From: Pirellulales bacterium
GTDB taxonomy: Bacteria > Planctomycetota > Planctomycetia > Pirellulales > JALHPA01
Length of the DNA stretch: 64,000 nt
Assembly (NCBI GenBank): GCA_033762255.1
Contig: JANRLT010000044.1
Span: 1 to 64,000 of the forward strand
Direction of reading: 5' to 3'
The position numbers and the translations under genes are program-made. The notes beneath the pieces are model-generated. The model was given only the letters and a program-made list of their open reading frames with translations. It was not told where the DNA came from and ran no database searches. Each line of letters opens with the position of its first letter. Position 1 is the stretch's first letter. Shown here piece after piece: positions 36,032-44,410 of this stretch.

Positions 36032-38431
36032 CTACTCCTTCGCCGGGCGCAGCGGCGCGTGGGCGAGTAAAAACTTCTTTTCCCCCGCCCCGGTCGCAAA
36101 CTTGACCGTTGCCGTGCGGCGGATCCCCCGACCGCTCAGCGCGGTGATCTTTCCCAGGCCATATTCGGGATGCAGCACCACCATGCCATGGGCGAATGCC
36201 TCGGGCGGGACGCGCGGAGGGGGTGTTTCCCGCGCGGGGGAGTCCGGAGCGGTCACCGCAGACCCCTCGGCACCACTTTCTCCGGACAGATGATGCCCTC
36301 CATTGCCACCAGGGCCATTCTCCGCGACCGCCAGTTCCGCCGCCGTTTGCAATTTATACTGGGCGATGCGCTCCAGCTTACTTTCCAAAATGGTTTGCAA
36401 ATCCGCCCGCACGGGAATCACCCGTTCCTCAAAATCTTCGTGAATATGATCCGCGTGGCCGTCGTCCTGTTCCAGCCACGTCAGTTCGCGGACGTGAATC
36501 TCGCCGCTGGGCAGCTCCAGCAAAAACATGCTGGGGATGGTCATCCGCGTCTGCCCGCGAAACGTGCGCATCTGCGCCGTGCTCAGGTGCAATTCTGCCT
36601 GGGCGCGGGTCATGCCCACGAATAGCAAGCGACGTTCCTCCTCGAGTTCGTCGGCGGCGTGGCGACTGCGCTCATGTGGCAACAAGCCCTCCTCGACGGC
36701 GATCAAATAGACCACGGGAAATTCCAGCCCCTTGGCCGCGTGCAACGTCATTAGCGACACGCGGTCAACCTCGGTCTCCCAGCCATCGATATCGTTGGTC
36801 AGGCAGGCCTGTTCCAAAAACTGCTCCAACCCGCCGTCATCGGGATGCTGGGCGTCAAATTCGGCCGCCGCCGAGAGTAGTTCTTGAATATTGGCCAGGC
36901 GTTCCTCATCCTCGGGGTCGGCTGCGGCGTACAGCTTGTCATAACCGGTGAGGGACAGCACCTGCCCCAAGACCTCTTCCACGGGGGCTTCCCGCGCGAG
37001 TTGCAACTGGTCAAAGAGCGCCATGAATTTGGCCGTCGAGGCCATCGCCCGTTTGTTCAGCTCCGCGATTAATCCTGCTTGCCGGGCGGCGTCGGTAATG
37101 CCCAGGCCGTGCAAGTTGGCATATTGTTCGATGGCGTCCACCGTGGTTTTGCTAATCCCCCGCGCGGGAAGATTCACAATCCGGCGAAATGCCACCAGAT
37201 CGCGCGGGTTATTTAGCAACTGCAAATAGGCCAGCAGGTCCTTGACCTCTTTGCGCTGGTAAAATTCCACGCCGCGGACCAACTGATATGGCACCCCTTG
37301 TTCGCGCAGGGCATGTTCCAGCGTGCGCGACAGGGCGTTCATCCGGTAAAAAATGGCAAAGTCCCGCGCGCGGCGGCCCGACTTTTGAATGGCTTGCGCG
37401 ATCGCCACCGCGATGGCGTCCGCCTCGTGCTGCTGGTTGGAGTAGCGCGTCAGTGTGACGGCGGCCCCCTCGTCATTGTCGGTAAACAGCGACTTGGCCT
37501 TGCGCTTTTTGTTATGGCTAATCAGCGCGTCCGCCGCCCGCAAGATCGCCTTGGTGCTGCGGTAATTTTGCTCCAGCCGCACAATCGCCACCTGCGGATA
37601 ATCCTGTTCAAAGTCCAAGATATTGTTCAGATTCGCCCCGCGCCAGCCATAGATCGACTGGTCGGGGTCCCCTGTCACGGCCAGATTGGGATAATCGATC
37701 GACATCCCCCGCACGATCATGTACTGCGCAAGATTGGTGTCCTGGTATTCGTCCACCATGATATAGCGATAACGCTCGTCCAGCGCCGCCCGCAGCTCCG
37801 ATTGCTCGCGTAGTAGCTGCGCCACATGCAGCAGCATATCGTCAAAGTCCACCGCGTTGGCCGACAGCAGGGCTTTTTGATACGCGGGATAAATCTGCTT
37901 GACCAAGTTGCCGATCGGGTGGCCGGGGCGGGACTCGTATTGCTCGGGCAAAATCAGGCTGTTCTTGGCCCAACTGATCGCCTGCTGGATCCGCTCCGGC
38001 GTGACATGCGTCAGTTGCACCGGGAGCGCGCGGATTGTTTCCTTCAGCAGTTGCAGGCTGTCGCCGGTGTCATAAATGGTAAAGTTCGACCCCAGGCCCA
38101 CGAATTCGCCGTAGCGGCGTAGTAGGCTGCCGCAAAAGCGGTGAAACGTGCTGACCCAGACGTTTTGGCCGGGGGCGAGCAGTTCGAGCCGGCGTTTCAT
38201 TTCGTCGGCGGCTTTGTTGGTAAAGGTCATCGCCAGGACCTGCCGCCCCGGCACCCCCTGGCGGAGGATGTACGCCACGCGATGGGTGACGACGCGGGTT
38301 TTGCCGCTGCCGGGCCCGGCCAGGATCAGCACCGGCCCGGCAATGGTGGTCACCGCCGCCCGCTGCGCGGGGGTCAGCATGGACAACAGGTCGTGATGGT
38401 CGGGGTTGTGCTGATCCGTAATGTCTGACAT
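36032..38431 (-). CDS. UvrD/PcrA-type ATP-dependent DNA helicase
   Basis: Superfamily 1A 3'-5' helicase of 799 residues. Motifs in order: Q motif LTPAQRAAV, Walker A ILAGPGSGKTRV, AMTFTNKAADEMKRR, VDEYQDTN (motif II), TGDPDQSIYGWRGA (motif III), RLEQNYRSTKAIL, VSLMTLHAAKGLEFPVVYLIAVEEGLLPHERS and RRLLFVGMTRA (motif VI). A C-terminal segment VVLHPEYGLGKITAL is typical of PcrA/UvrD. It would act in repair or in replication restart. Minus strand, alone, with crcB downstream. Confidence 0.94.
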   Translation of the reverse strand: MSDITDQHNPDHHDLLSMLTPAQRAAVTTIAGPVLILAGPGSGKTRVVTHRVAYILRQGVPGRQVLAMTFTNKAADEMKRRLELLAPGQNVWVSTFHRFCGSLLRRYGEFVGLGSNFTIYDTGDSLQLLKETIRALPVQLTHVTPERIQQAISWAKNSLILPEQYESRPGHPIGNLVKQIYPAYQKALLSANAVDFDDMLLHVAQLLREQSELRAALDERYRYIMVDEYQDTNLAQYMIVRGMSIDYPNLAVTGDPDQSIYGWRGANLNNILDFEQDYPQVAIVRLEQNYRSTKAILRAADALISHNKKRKAKSLFTDNDEGAAVTLTRYSNQQHEADAIAVAIAQAIQKSGRRARDFAIFYRMNALSRTLEHALREQGVPYQLVRGVEFYQRKEVKDLLAYLQLLNNPRDLVAFRRIVNLPARGISKTTVDAIEQYANLHGLGITDAARQAGLIAELNKRAMASTAKFMALFDQLQLAREAPVEEVLGQVLSLTGYDKLYAAADPEDEERLANIQELLSAAAEFDAQHPDDGGLEQFLEQACLTNDIDGWETEVDRVSLMTLHAAKGLEFPVVYLIAVEEGLLPHERSRHAADELEEERRLLFVGMTRAQAELHLSTAQMRTFRGQTRMTIPSMFLLELPSGEIHVRELTWLEQDDGHADHIHEDFEERVIPVRADLQTILESKLERIAQYKLQTAAELAVAENGPGGNGGHHLSGESGAEGSAVTAPDSPARETPPPRVPPEAFAHGMVVLHPEYGLGKITALSGRGIRRTATVKFATGAGEKKFLLAHAPLRPAKE

Positions 38432-38536
38432 GGTTCCTCCGTGAGGGGGCGGCCTCCTAACTAGCCTGGAATGCCCACAGGCTTAGCTCCATTATACAGG
38501 AGAAAGTGGCTGAATATGCAAGGCTACGCGATACAT

Positions 38537-38603
38537 CCTAGATAAAGTTCTTAGTCGCTTCGCTAAACGCTAAATTTTGCGTATGCCTAACTTTATATCT
38601 AGG
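38537..38603. repeat. Imperfect inverted repeat at left edge of accessory block
   Basis: CCTAGATAAAGTT (38537-38549) pairs with AACTTTATATCTAGG (38589-38603), apart from a two-base bulge, around a 39-base loop. It lies just past the stop of the helicase-protease gene, so it may be its terminator or mark the island edge. Confidence 0.55.
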
Positions 38604-38609
38604 GAACTT

Positions 38610-40931
38610 CTACATTACCCAGTTAGCTTGAAACGTGTCCAGAAAACTATTGGCACGTGCCCGCCATACCCCGTTAGACGTGGCTGGTTTAATTCCTCGC
38701 TCAAAAGCCTCTTTAATTGCCCCAGACGAGGGAAGAAACAGTCTCTCTCTAGCTTTAAAGTCAGGGTTATGGCCTGCATAGGGCATGTCCGCATGCAGCA
38801 ATTCGTGGTACAAGAGAAACTCCATCACAAATTGAGGTACATCCGGTGAATTCAGAATTGGATTGATGCTGATACTGCAATCAGATTGTCGGTAAAAGCC
38901 AAACAAGCCCTTGCTGACTCGATTCATCCAACGCAGATCGCCCAGCTTTGGAGTTCCATTCGGAAAATGAGCTTTGGCTGCAAGCACAATGTCACGAATT
39001 TTCACGAGGTTATAACCTGCATCCTGGTTACCCCAGGAATTAGGTTTCGCGGTGGGAACAAGACTTAAAGTTTCAGGCTCCAATGGAAATGGAGGGGGAG
39101 TGATTAAGGTAGTTAATTCCCGAGAAACATCTTCTGCAAAGGCGTGAAAATTGTCGCGGTAAACAAAGCTACACGCTGGCAATCGATTCCAGATTTCTTG
39201 CATGCGCTCTTGCATCAGTTTTGGTGTCATTTGCTGTTCAAAGATTTGTTTTGCAAGCGCGGATGGGTCAAAATTCCTTTTATCATCAAAAGTGTATTGA
39301 TGGATCTCGATGTTATTACGCTTAGCCTCCAGTAACGATTGGATATCCAACCAAGATGGCAAAGGATCTGGAGCATCAACAAAATATTTTTGAATCAAGT
39401 TTCTAGCATAGTCCTCGGAGACATCCTCGGGAATATTTTTAGAAGCATTAAGGTGGGCCAATAGGGTATCATAACCTTCGCGTTGGTTTTCAAAAACCAT
39501 GACCGTCCGCTGATTCTGGTCGTCTTCGGATGTGTCCCACCAAATCAACCAGCCATGCGGCAGACATTGAAAGACGCCTTCTAAATGCGCCGCGCAGCTA
39601 TTTGAAACCAAGCGATAGGCTTCTCGAACCAATTCAATAGGAATCGGCAATGTGGAAATTGGCTTATATTTGTTGGGCGCGATGTCGTTGTCTTGGGCAT
39701 CTCCCAGCACATATTTGGGATCAAGTACATCAAATTGCTTCCAAGAATCAAGGAATGTAACAAGGTATGCCATGTCATTTCCGTTGGATTTCTTGCCCCG
39801 CAAGGCTCGTCCAACCATTTGTGTCATAAGAGTTTCGGACTTAGTGGGGCGCGCAATGAATACCGTGCGAGTATGAGGCGCATCAAACCCTTCGGTCAGC
39901 ATCTCGACATTGACAATCACATCCAGCTTCTTCTTTGCTTGATAGTGACTCATCACCTCCTGGGCATCGTTCCGGTTGTGGGTCACATAGTCGGCACGAA
40001 CCCCCGCCTTTTGAAATTCTTCCGCCAACGTGACACAATGCAGCGCATCCGCGGCAAAAACGATAGTTGGCCCATAACGGTCTTTATTCATGAGGTATTG
40101 ATTGACTATGAGTTTGTTCCGAGGTGCATTCTTCGCTAGGCGACCTAATACGCCGGGAGCGATTTCGCCCCAACGTGCTAAATGACGGTAATCTTCGGGC
40201 GTGAAATCTTTTTCGGCTTCAACCCGCGTATCGACAGTTTCAAAGCAAGGTACTGCCAGGACGTTTGCATCTATTAACTTTTGTCGATTGATTTGGTACA
40301 CAATCGACTCGTCGAATAAATTTGCCAATCGCTGCTGATCTTTGATATCGCCACGCACCGGCGTGGCAGTTAACCCCAGCACTTTGCAGTGTCGTTTCTT
40401 GAGACGACGCAACAGTCGAGCATAACTGGCAGCACTGGCGTGATGGGCTTCATCGACGACTACAAATGTTCCTTGGTCTGAATCATCGATAAATAAATCG
40501 ACATAATCGAGGTTGTCTTGTCGAACCGCGCTTTGCATCGACGAAAATACCACATCGTGCTTTTGCGTGACCATGGACCAAGTAGAATCACTGGAAGAAA
40601 TGGCAATTAATCCTAATTTTTGCTTCGGATACACTGAGTTGCCCCACTGGTAGAAAGTGTCTAATGCCTGGCGAAGCAAACTACGACGATGGGATAGCCA
40701 TAGCACCCGCCCGCCCATCCGAACATGATGTTCGAGCAGCCAATTGGCCGCAACCACAGTCTTGCCAGCACCAGTTGGCATCACGATCATGCCAGTCTGA
40801 TGTTCTTGGTCAAGAAAGTGTTTCGTCATGGCTTGCCAAGCAGCAACCTGATGATCTCGAGGTTTGTTCGGGTACTGCGTATTCGCCGGATTTAGCAAAA
40901 CTTCGGATTCCCAAGTTTTCATCGTCGACAT
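38610..40931 (-). CDS. SF2 helicase fused to a C-terminal HELLH zinc-peptidase domain
   Basis: A 773-residue fusion. N-terminal DEAD/DEAH (ResIII-type) helicase: Walker A MPTGAGKT (about 51), VVDEAHHAS (motif II), GLTATPVRG (motif III), IVFAADALHCVTLA and LMTQMVGRALRGKK (motif VI). After a 250-residue linker comes a metal-binding block HELLHADMPYAGHNPDF (from residue 709), an HExxH motif with a third His eight residues on, as in SprT/WSS1- and YgjP-like metallopeptidases. The ATG at 40931 follows TTGGAGC; an earlier start at 40991 is weaker. It may remove DNA-bound proteins or act in defence. The 115-residue gene upstream is probably co-transcribed. The region is AT-richer than its flanks, suggesting transfer. 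Confidence 0.82.
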   Translation of the reverse strand: MSTMKTWESEVLLNPANTQYPNKPRDHQVAAWQAMTKHFLDQEHQTGMIVMPTGAGKTVVAANWLLEHHVRMGGRVLWLSHRRSLLRQALDTFYQWGNSVYPKQKLGLIAISSSDSTWSMVTQKHDVVFSSMQSAVRQDNLDYVDLFIDDSDQGTFVVVDEAHHASAASYARLLRRLKKRHCKVLGLTATPVRGDIKDQQRLANLFDESIVYQINRQKLIDANVLAVPCFETVDTRVEAEKDFTPEDYRHLARWGEIAPGVLGRLAKNAPRNKLIVNQYLMNKDRYGPTIVFAADALHCVTLAEEFQKAGVRADYVTHNRNDAQEVMSHYQAKKKLDVIVNVEMLTEGFDAPHTRTVFIARPTKSETLMTQMVGRALRGKKSNGNDMAYLVTFLDSWKQFDVLDPKYVLGDAQDNDIAPNKYKPISTLPIPIELVREAYRLVSNSCAAHLEGVFQCLPHGWLIWWDTSEDDQNQRTVMVFENQREGYDTLLAHLNASKNIPEDVSEDYARNLIQKYFVDAPDPLPSWLDIQSLLEAKRNNIEIHQYTFDDKRNFDPSALAKQIFEQQMTPKLMQERMQEIWNRLPACSFVYRDNFHAFAEDVSRELTTLITPPPFPLEPETLSLVPTAKPNSWGNQDAGYNLVKIRDIVLAAKAHFPNGTPKLGDLRWMNRVSKGLFGFYRQSDCSISINPILNSPDVPQFVMEFLLYHELLHADMPYAGHNPDFKARERLFLPSSGAIKEAFERGIKPATSNGVWRARANSFLDTFQANWVM

Positions 40932-41025
40932 CGTTTGCTCCAAAAGAATTCTAGGGCAGTGAAATGAAATCTGTGTACTGTGACTAAACAAGCGAATTCA
41001 TGCTGCAGCTTTGAGTTAGGTCAAT

Positions 41026-41373
41026 TTAGACGCCTTTCGAGGGTCTTGTGATCGGTGAATTGGCTGGCAGATGAAAACAGCCATGTCCATCGAAGCGGAC
41101 GCTGACAAGTCCTGTCTGGTAGGTCGAATCAATTGAAATACGGACTTTTTCGGGTTGCAGCATAGCTACACGTTGGATAGCCCTAAGTTTCAACTGCGAA
41201 AAGCTTTGCGCTGCGCGTAAATGGCCTTGTTTGGCTGAAATCCGACGCAATTCGGAAGCAACACGGGCACGTTCCCAGGCGGCAACCGCAGCATTGTTCC
41301 GGGTGGCTTGGATGGCGTCACGGAATGTTTGGGGGGGATTTTTCATCAGAATTGTTGGGTTTTTTAATTCCAT
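41026..41373 (-). CDS. Hypothetical protein upstream of the helicase-protease
   Basis: A 115-residue basic protein, unrecognised. The N-terminal two-thirds (about 15-70) looks helical, with many A, R and Q (VAAWERARVASELRRISAKQ), and the C-terminal third contains a beta-like VRISIDSTYQTGLVSVRFDG. It ends 95 bases before the helicase start on the same strand, so an operon is likely. The start at 41373 (MELKNPTIL) is chosen over an internal Met at residue 10. It could be an antitoxin-like or adaptor protein; no evidence distinguishes these. Confidence 0.6.
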   Translation of the reverse strand: MELKNPTILMKNPPQTFRDAIQATRNNAAVAAWERARVASELRRISAKQGHLRAAQSFSQLKLRAIQRVAMLQPEKVRISIDSTYQTGLVSVRFDGHGCFHLPANSPITRPSKGV

Positions 41374-41677
41374 CTTGGGTTATGCGTCAGACCGACAATT
41401 AACCTAAACGAAGAAAAATCGGAAGCGGTCCGTTTTGTTGTTAAAATCCATTTCAGATTCCTCACAATCACTAAAATCTCGAAGGATACGCCTTTATCCT
41501 AATCCATAAAAAAATCTTGGCATCGGCAACTTAGCAGTAAACCGTCTAGGCTGAATTGCGCGACCTGCAAGGCCGCCTATGGTTTTTTCCTAGACTGATA
41601 CTAGGCATTTTGCGTTTGGAGGATTAAAATATTAACCATATTCCAATACGTAGCCAGTTGAACCGGAGCCAAAGGCG
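41374..41677. promoter_or_regulatory. Divergent promoter region of the accessory block
   Basis: About 300 AT-rich bases between the two divergent operons. A palindrome CCTAG-ACTGATA-CTAGG lies at 41589-41605, about 75 bases before the sigma gene, with a TCTAGG half-site near 41547. Its CCTAG arms echo the CCTAG-containing repeat at 38537. An unused-looking GGAGG (41617) precedes no start in a good position. Confidence 0.45.
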
Positions 41678-42283
41678 ATGCAACGCAAATATGGCGATAC
41701 TACCCGAATGCAATTGTGCATTGATCGCTTGCAGAAAGGGGATGAATCTGCGCGTAAAGACCTTTTGGAACGCGCCCAAAAGCGACTCAAGGCATATGCC
41801 ACTAAAATGCTTAAAAGTTTTCCATTAGTAAAAGGCAGATATGATATTGATGCTCTTGTTAGCGATGTGAATGCACGCCTCCTTGTATCATTCAAGAATC
41901 AACGAAAAATTAATGATGTTGAGCATTTCATGTATACCGTTGCCAAGACTATCCGATGTCAGCTTATCGATTTACACAGAAAGCTAAAGAAACAAAGCGA
42001 GAAGGTCCAGGTACAAAACGACTCATCTGCTCTAAGTAAAGCAAAGGCAAAAACAATGGGACCTGTCAAACGCGCTGAAACCACAGAAGCGGCTAGTTTG
42101 ATGCATTCGATCATTGGCACGTTGAAAATAGATCATCGTCAATTACTGGAAATGCGGTTCTATGGTGGTCTATCACTCTCAGAGATTGCTTCCACTCTCG
42201 GAATTCCGATAAGCACGATTAAGCGTCGATATGAAGATGCAAAGAAAGAAGCATCGAGGAGGTTAAATGGAAACCAAAACTAA
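41678..42283 (+). CDS. ECF-type RNA polymerase sigma factor
   Basis: A 201-residue extracytoplasmic-function-like sigma factor. Region 2 is about 12-95 (DALVSDVNARLLVSFKNQRKINDVEHFMYTVAKTIRCQLIDLHRK), and region 4 is about 140-195 (LLEMRFYGGLSLSEIASTLGIPISTIKRRYEDAKKEASRRL), an HTH for the -35 element. It lacks a C-terminal sensory extension. Its last 17 bases overlap the kinase gene that follows, so it is translationally coupled to a probable regulator kinase; ECF-kinase pairs are known in planctomycetes. No anti-sigma factor is adjacent. Confidence 0.88.
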   Translation: MQRKYGDTTRMQLCIDRLQKGDESARKDLLERAQKRLKAYATKMLKSFPLVKGRYDIDALVSDVNARLLVSFKNQRKINDVEHFMYTVAKTIRCQLIDLHRKLKKQSEKVQVQNDSSALSKAKAKTMGPVKRAETTEAASLMHSIIGTLKIDHRQLLEMRFYGGLSLSEIASTLGIPISTIKRRYEDAKKEASRRLNGNQN

Positions 42284-43820
42284 CACTAGCCAACTCGATA
42301 TCGAGAAAGCCTTTCATGAATGGAATTCAAATGGTGGTCAACTAAAGCCTCTAAAACTTCTACGTAACCGGCCAGACATTCAAGAACAGCTTGACCAACA
42401 GATTCAAGCTGTCAATACGGTCAGCGGTCTGCTTAGGTTAACTTTTTTTGATCAACAAATAACGGAACAGTTATCAAGTGCTACCAAAGAACTTGATAAG
42501 GTCAAAGATAATATCAAAACACTTCTTGGGGGTAACTATAAATTAGTTATGGTGCTTGGGAGCGGTGGTTTTGCCCATGTGTTTCTTGCACAGCAACTAA
42601 AACCTACGCTGCGTCAAGTGGCCATTAAAGTCATTTGCAATCAACTTCGCGAACGTATCGAACGCGAAGCAAAGGCAATGCAGAAAATTCAGTCACCCTA
42701 TGTCGTGAAAATTTACGATGACCCAATAATTTTCAATCACTTATCATTTCTTATAATGGAATTTGTTGAGGGCGGCTCACTTGAACAATACATTTTAAGA
42801 GCGGATAGACACGTTGACAAAGAAAAAGTTGCTGAATGGATGATCCAAGTCGCGCGGGGCATGCATGAAGCTGAGAAACTGCAAATTACGCATCGTGATC
42901 TTAAGCCTTCAAATATCCTGATTGATAAACTTGGAAATGCAAAAATAGCTGATTTTGGAATAGCTATTGGTAATTCCACTTCACTAGCAACTTCTTACCA
43001 AGGGGTTGCGGGTACATATGCGTTCATGGCCCCGGAGCAGTTTAGAAAATCAAGTGCAGTTGATACTCGAGCGGACATCTACAGCTACGGCGCTACTTTC
43101 TATTATGTATTGAAAGGCGAGCCCCCAGGTCTCGCAAGTTTCATTAAGGCACCAGATGTGCGCAGCCCTTTGCTTAATGACATATTTGAGATTTTGCAAA
43201 AATGTCTCAAAAGGAATCCAAGAGAGCGGTATCAGTCTTTTGAAGAAATCATTAACGCTTTGAATAAACTCCCTGCTTCCAAACAGCCAACGAAGGTGGC
43301 TTCGATTCGCAGTCCAGTTTCACAAAATGCGCGGACTAAGAAATCAAAGCTTACAGATTCACTGCCGCCCCTCTGGGTCTACAAATGCAATGCAAAATCA
43401 GAGGCCGCAGGTGATTGGAAAAAACATGTTTTTAACAAAAACAGCAAAGTAATTTCTTGGGGTCACGTACACGATGATATCAAAGAAGGCTCAATCCAAA
43501 GTCATGCGAGTCGAAAACTTGTACTTGAGCAGATGCAAGTTGGTGATTTGGTCCTTGCGTGGCAAAGTGATCGAAAGCAAGCCATTGGTCTTTGTCGCGT
43601 TTATGATTTAAATGTCAAAGGAAAAGTTACAAGAATCGTCTTGGAAAAAGTGTTCAAATTCGCTCATCCTGTCAACTTGTTGGAATATAAAAATAGTGAA
43701 CCTGTTTTGATGAATTGTTCTGCATTTAAGCAAGGTGCTGGCTCAATATTCGAGACAACTCCGGATGAGGCCAAAAAAATCCTAGAAATCTGTGGTATCG
43801 ATTGGCGGGATGTTTGCTAA
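42267..43820 (+). CDS. Soluble Ser/Thr kinase with C-terminal EVE/PUA-like domain
   Basis: A 517-residue fusion. Residues about 1-88 are helical and unassigned. The kinase domain (about 90-335) has LGSGGFAHVFLA (P-loop), Lys121 in VAIKVI, HRDLKPSN (209-216), DFG (229-231) and FMAPEQF. No membrane segment follows, unlike PASTA-type kinases. After a 30-residue basic linker, residues about 368-512 read as an EVE-like (PUA superfamily) domain: PPLWVYKCNAKSE, WKKHVFNK, MQVGDLVLAWQSDRKQAIGLCRVYDL, then FKQGAGSIFETTPDEAKKIL. EVE domains recognise modified bases or RNA. The start ATG follows a strong GAGGAGG inside the overlapping sigma gene. The family assignment of the kinase is firm; the EVE assignment is good but by eye. 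Confidence 0.8.
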   Translation: METKTNTSQLDIEKAFHEWNSNGGQLKPLKLLRNRPDIQEQLDQQIQAVNTVSGLLRLTFFDQQITEQLSSATKELDKVKDNIKTLLGGNYKLVMVLGSGGFAHVFLAQQLKPTLRQVAIKVICNQLRERIEREAKAMQKIQSPYVVKIYDDPIIFNHLSFLIMEFVEGGSLEQYILRADRHVDKEKVAEWMIQVARGMHEAEKLQITHRDLKPSNILIDKLGNAKIADFGIAIGNSTSLATSYQGVAGTYAFMAPEQFRKSSAVDTRADIYSYGATFYYVLKGEPPGLASFIKAPDVRSPLLNDIFEILQKCLKRNPRERYQSFEEIINALNKLPASKQPTKVASIRSPVSQNARTKKSKLTDSLPPLWVYKCNAKSEAAGDWKKHVFNKNSKVISWGHVHDDIKEGSIQSHASRKLVLEQMQVGDLVLAWQSDRKQAIGLCRVYDLNVKGKVTRIVLEKVFKFAHPVNLLEYKNSEPVLMNCSAFKQGAGSIFETTPDEAKKILEICGIDWRDVC

Positions 43821-43861
43821 TCGCCTTTATGAGGCGGATATTCCAGTTCTATCGCCAAGTG

Positions 43862-44121
43862 GCTACCACTGGAACTTGTTCCAAGGCGGCACAGCCATAG
43901 AAAGCATTATTCGTGTAACGCATGGCAAACCATACCCGACCTAATTCCATATCAGGAGAGTTGGTAGCCCCAGTATCTCACCTCTTACCTGCCACCGTAA
44001 CTTGTTCCGGTATGCACAGCAAGAGAATCACACGGCGCAAATAGTCTCCATGTTGGTGTGGTAAAAAGCAAAAGCATGCTTCTTACCGCTGCACGGCCTA
44101 AAAACAAGTTCCTTGGTTACT
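43862..44121. repeat. Three copies of a 35-45-nt repeat downstream of the kinase
   Basis: Copy A (about 43863-43907) centres on CTACCACTGGAACTTGTTCC; copy B (about 43989-44024) on CTGCCACCGTAACTTGTTCC, direct; copy C (about 44074-44118) is inverted, its minus strand holding AACCAAGGAACTTGTTTTTA. A and C also share a downstream CAGC...AAGCAT segment. The gap has no open reading frame of note. It may be part of a structured RNA or a recombination site. Confidence 0.55.
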
Positions 44122-44129
44122 CGCAATGG

Positions 44130-44390
44130 CTATGGAGCAAATAAATTGATTTCAAAGTCATTACTCAAAAGAAACGCCTCCAAATCACTGAAACGTTCAA
44201 ATAGATGGCGTTCATCACGTGTGTAAGCTGATTCATCATATTGCTTTCCTTTTGGACATTCTTCCCATGTTAAGATAAGTAACTCTTCGTGTTTCCAAAC
44301 TGTAACTAACCCATCGTTGCCATCTCTTGAATATGTGAGGTTATTTGACTTGCCCTCTTCTAAACGTTTTACAAAGGTATAGGAATTCAT
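44130..44390 (-). CDS. Hypothetical protein, 86 residues
   Basis: Small acidic protein starting MNSYTFVKRLEEGKSNNLTY at 44390; upstream residues in the same frame are antisense read-through of the esterase gene. It contains DGLVTVWKHEELLILTWEEC and a FERFSDLEAFLLSNDFEINLF C-terminus. I do not recognise a family. It begins 20 bases after the SASA esterase stop on the same strand, so it may be a passenger of that transcript. Confidence 0.55.
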   Translation of the reverse strand: MNSYTFVKRLEEGKSNNLTYSRDGNDGLVTVWKHEELLILTWEECPKGKQYDESAYTRDERHLFERFSDLEAFLLSNDFEINLFAP

Positions 44391-44410
44391 AACTAGCGCC
44401 CCACCCTCAC

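Noticed and set aside
36196-36951. Plus-strand 251-residue frame antisense to the helicase
   Set aside because: Arg/Pro-rich shadow of the UvrD-type gene.
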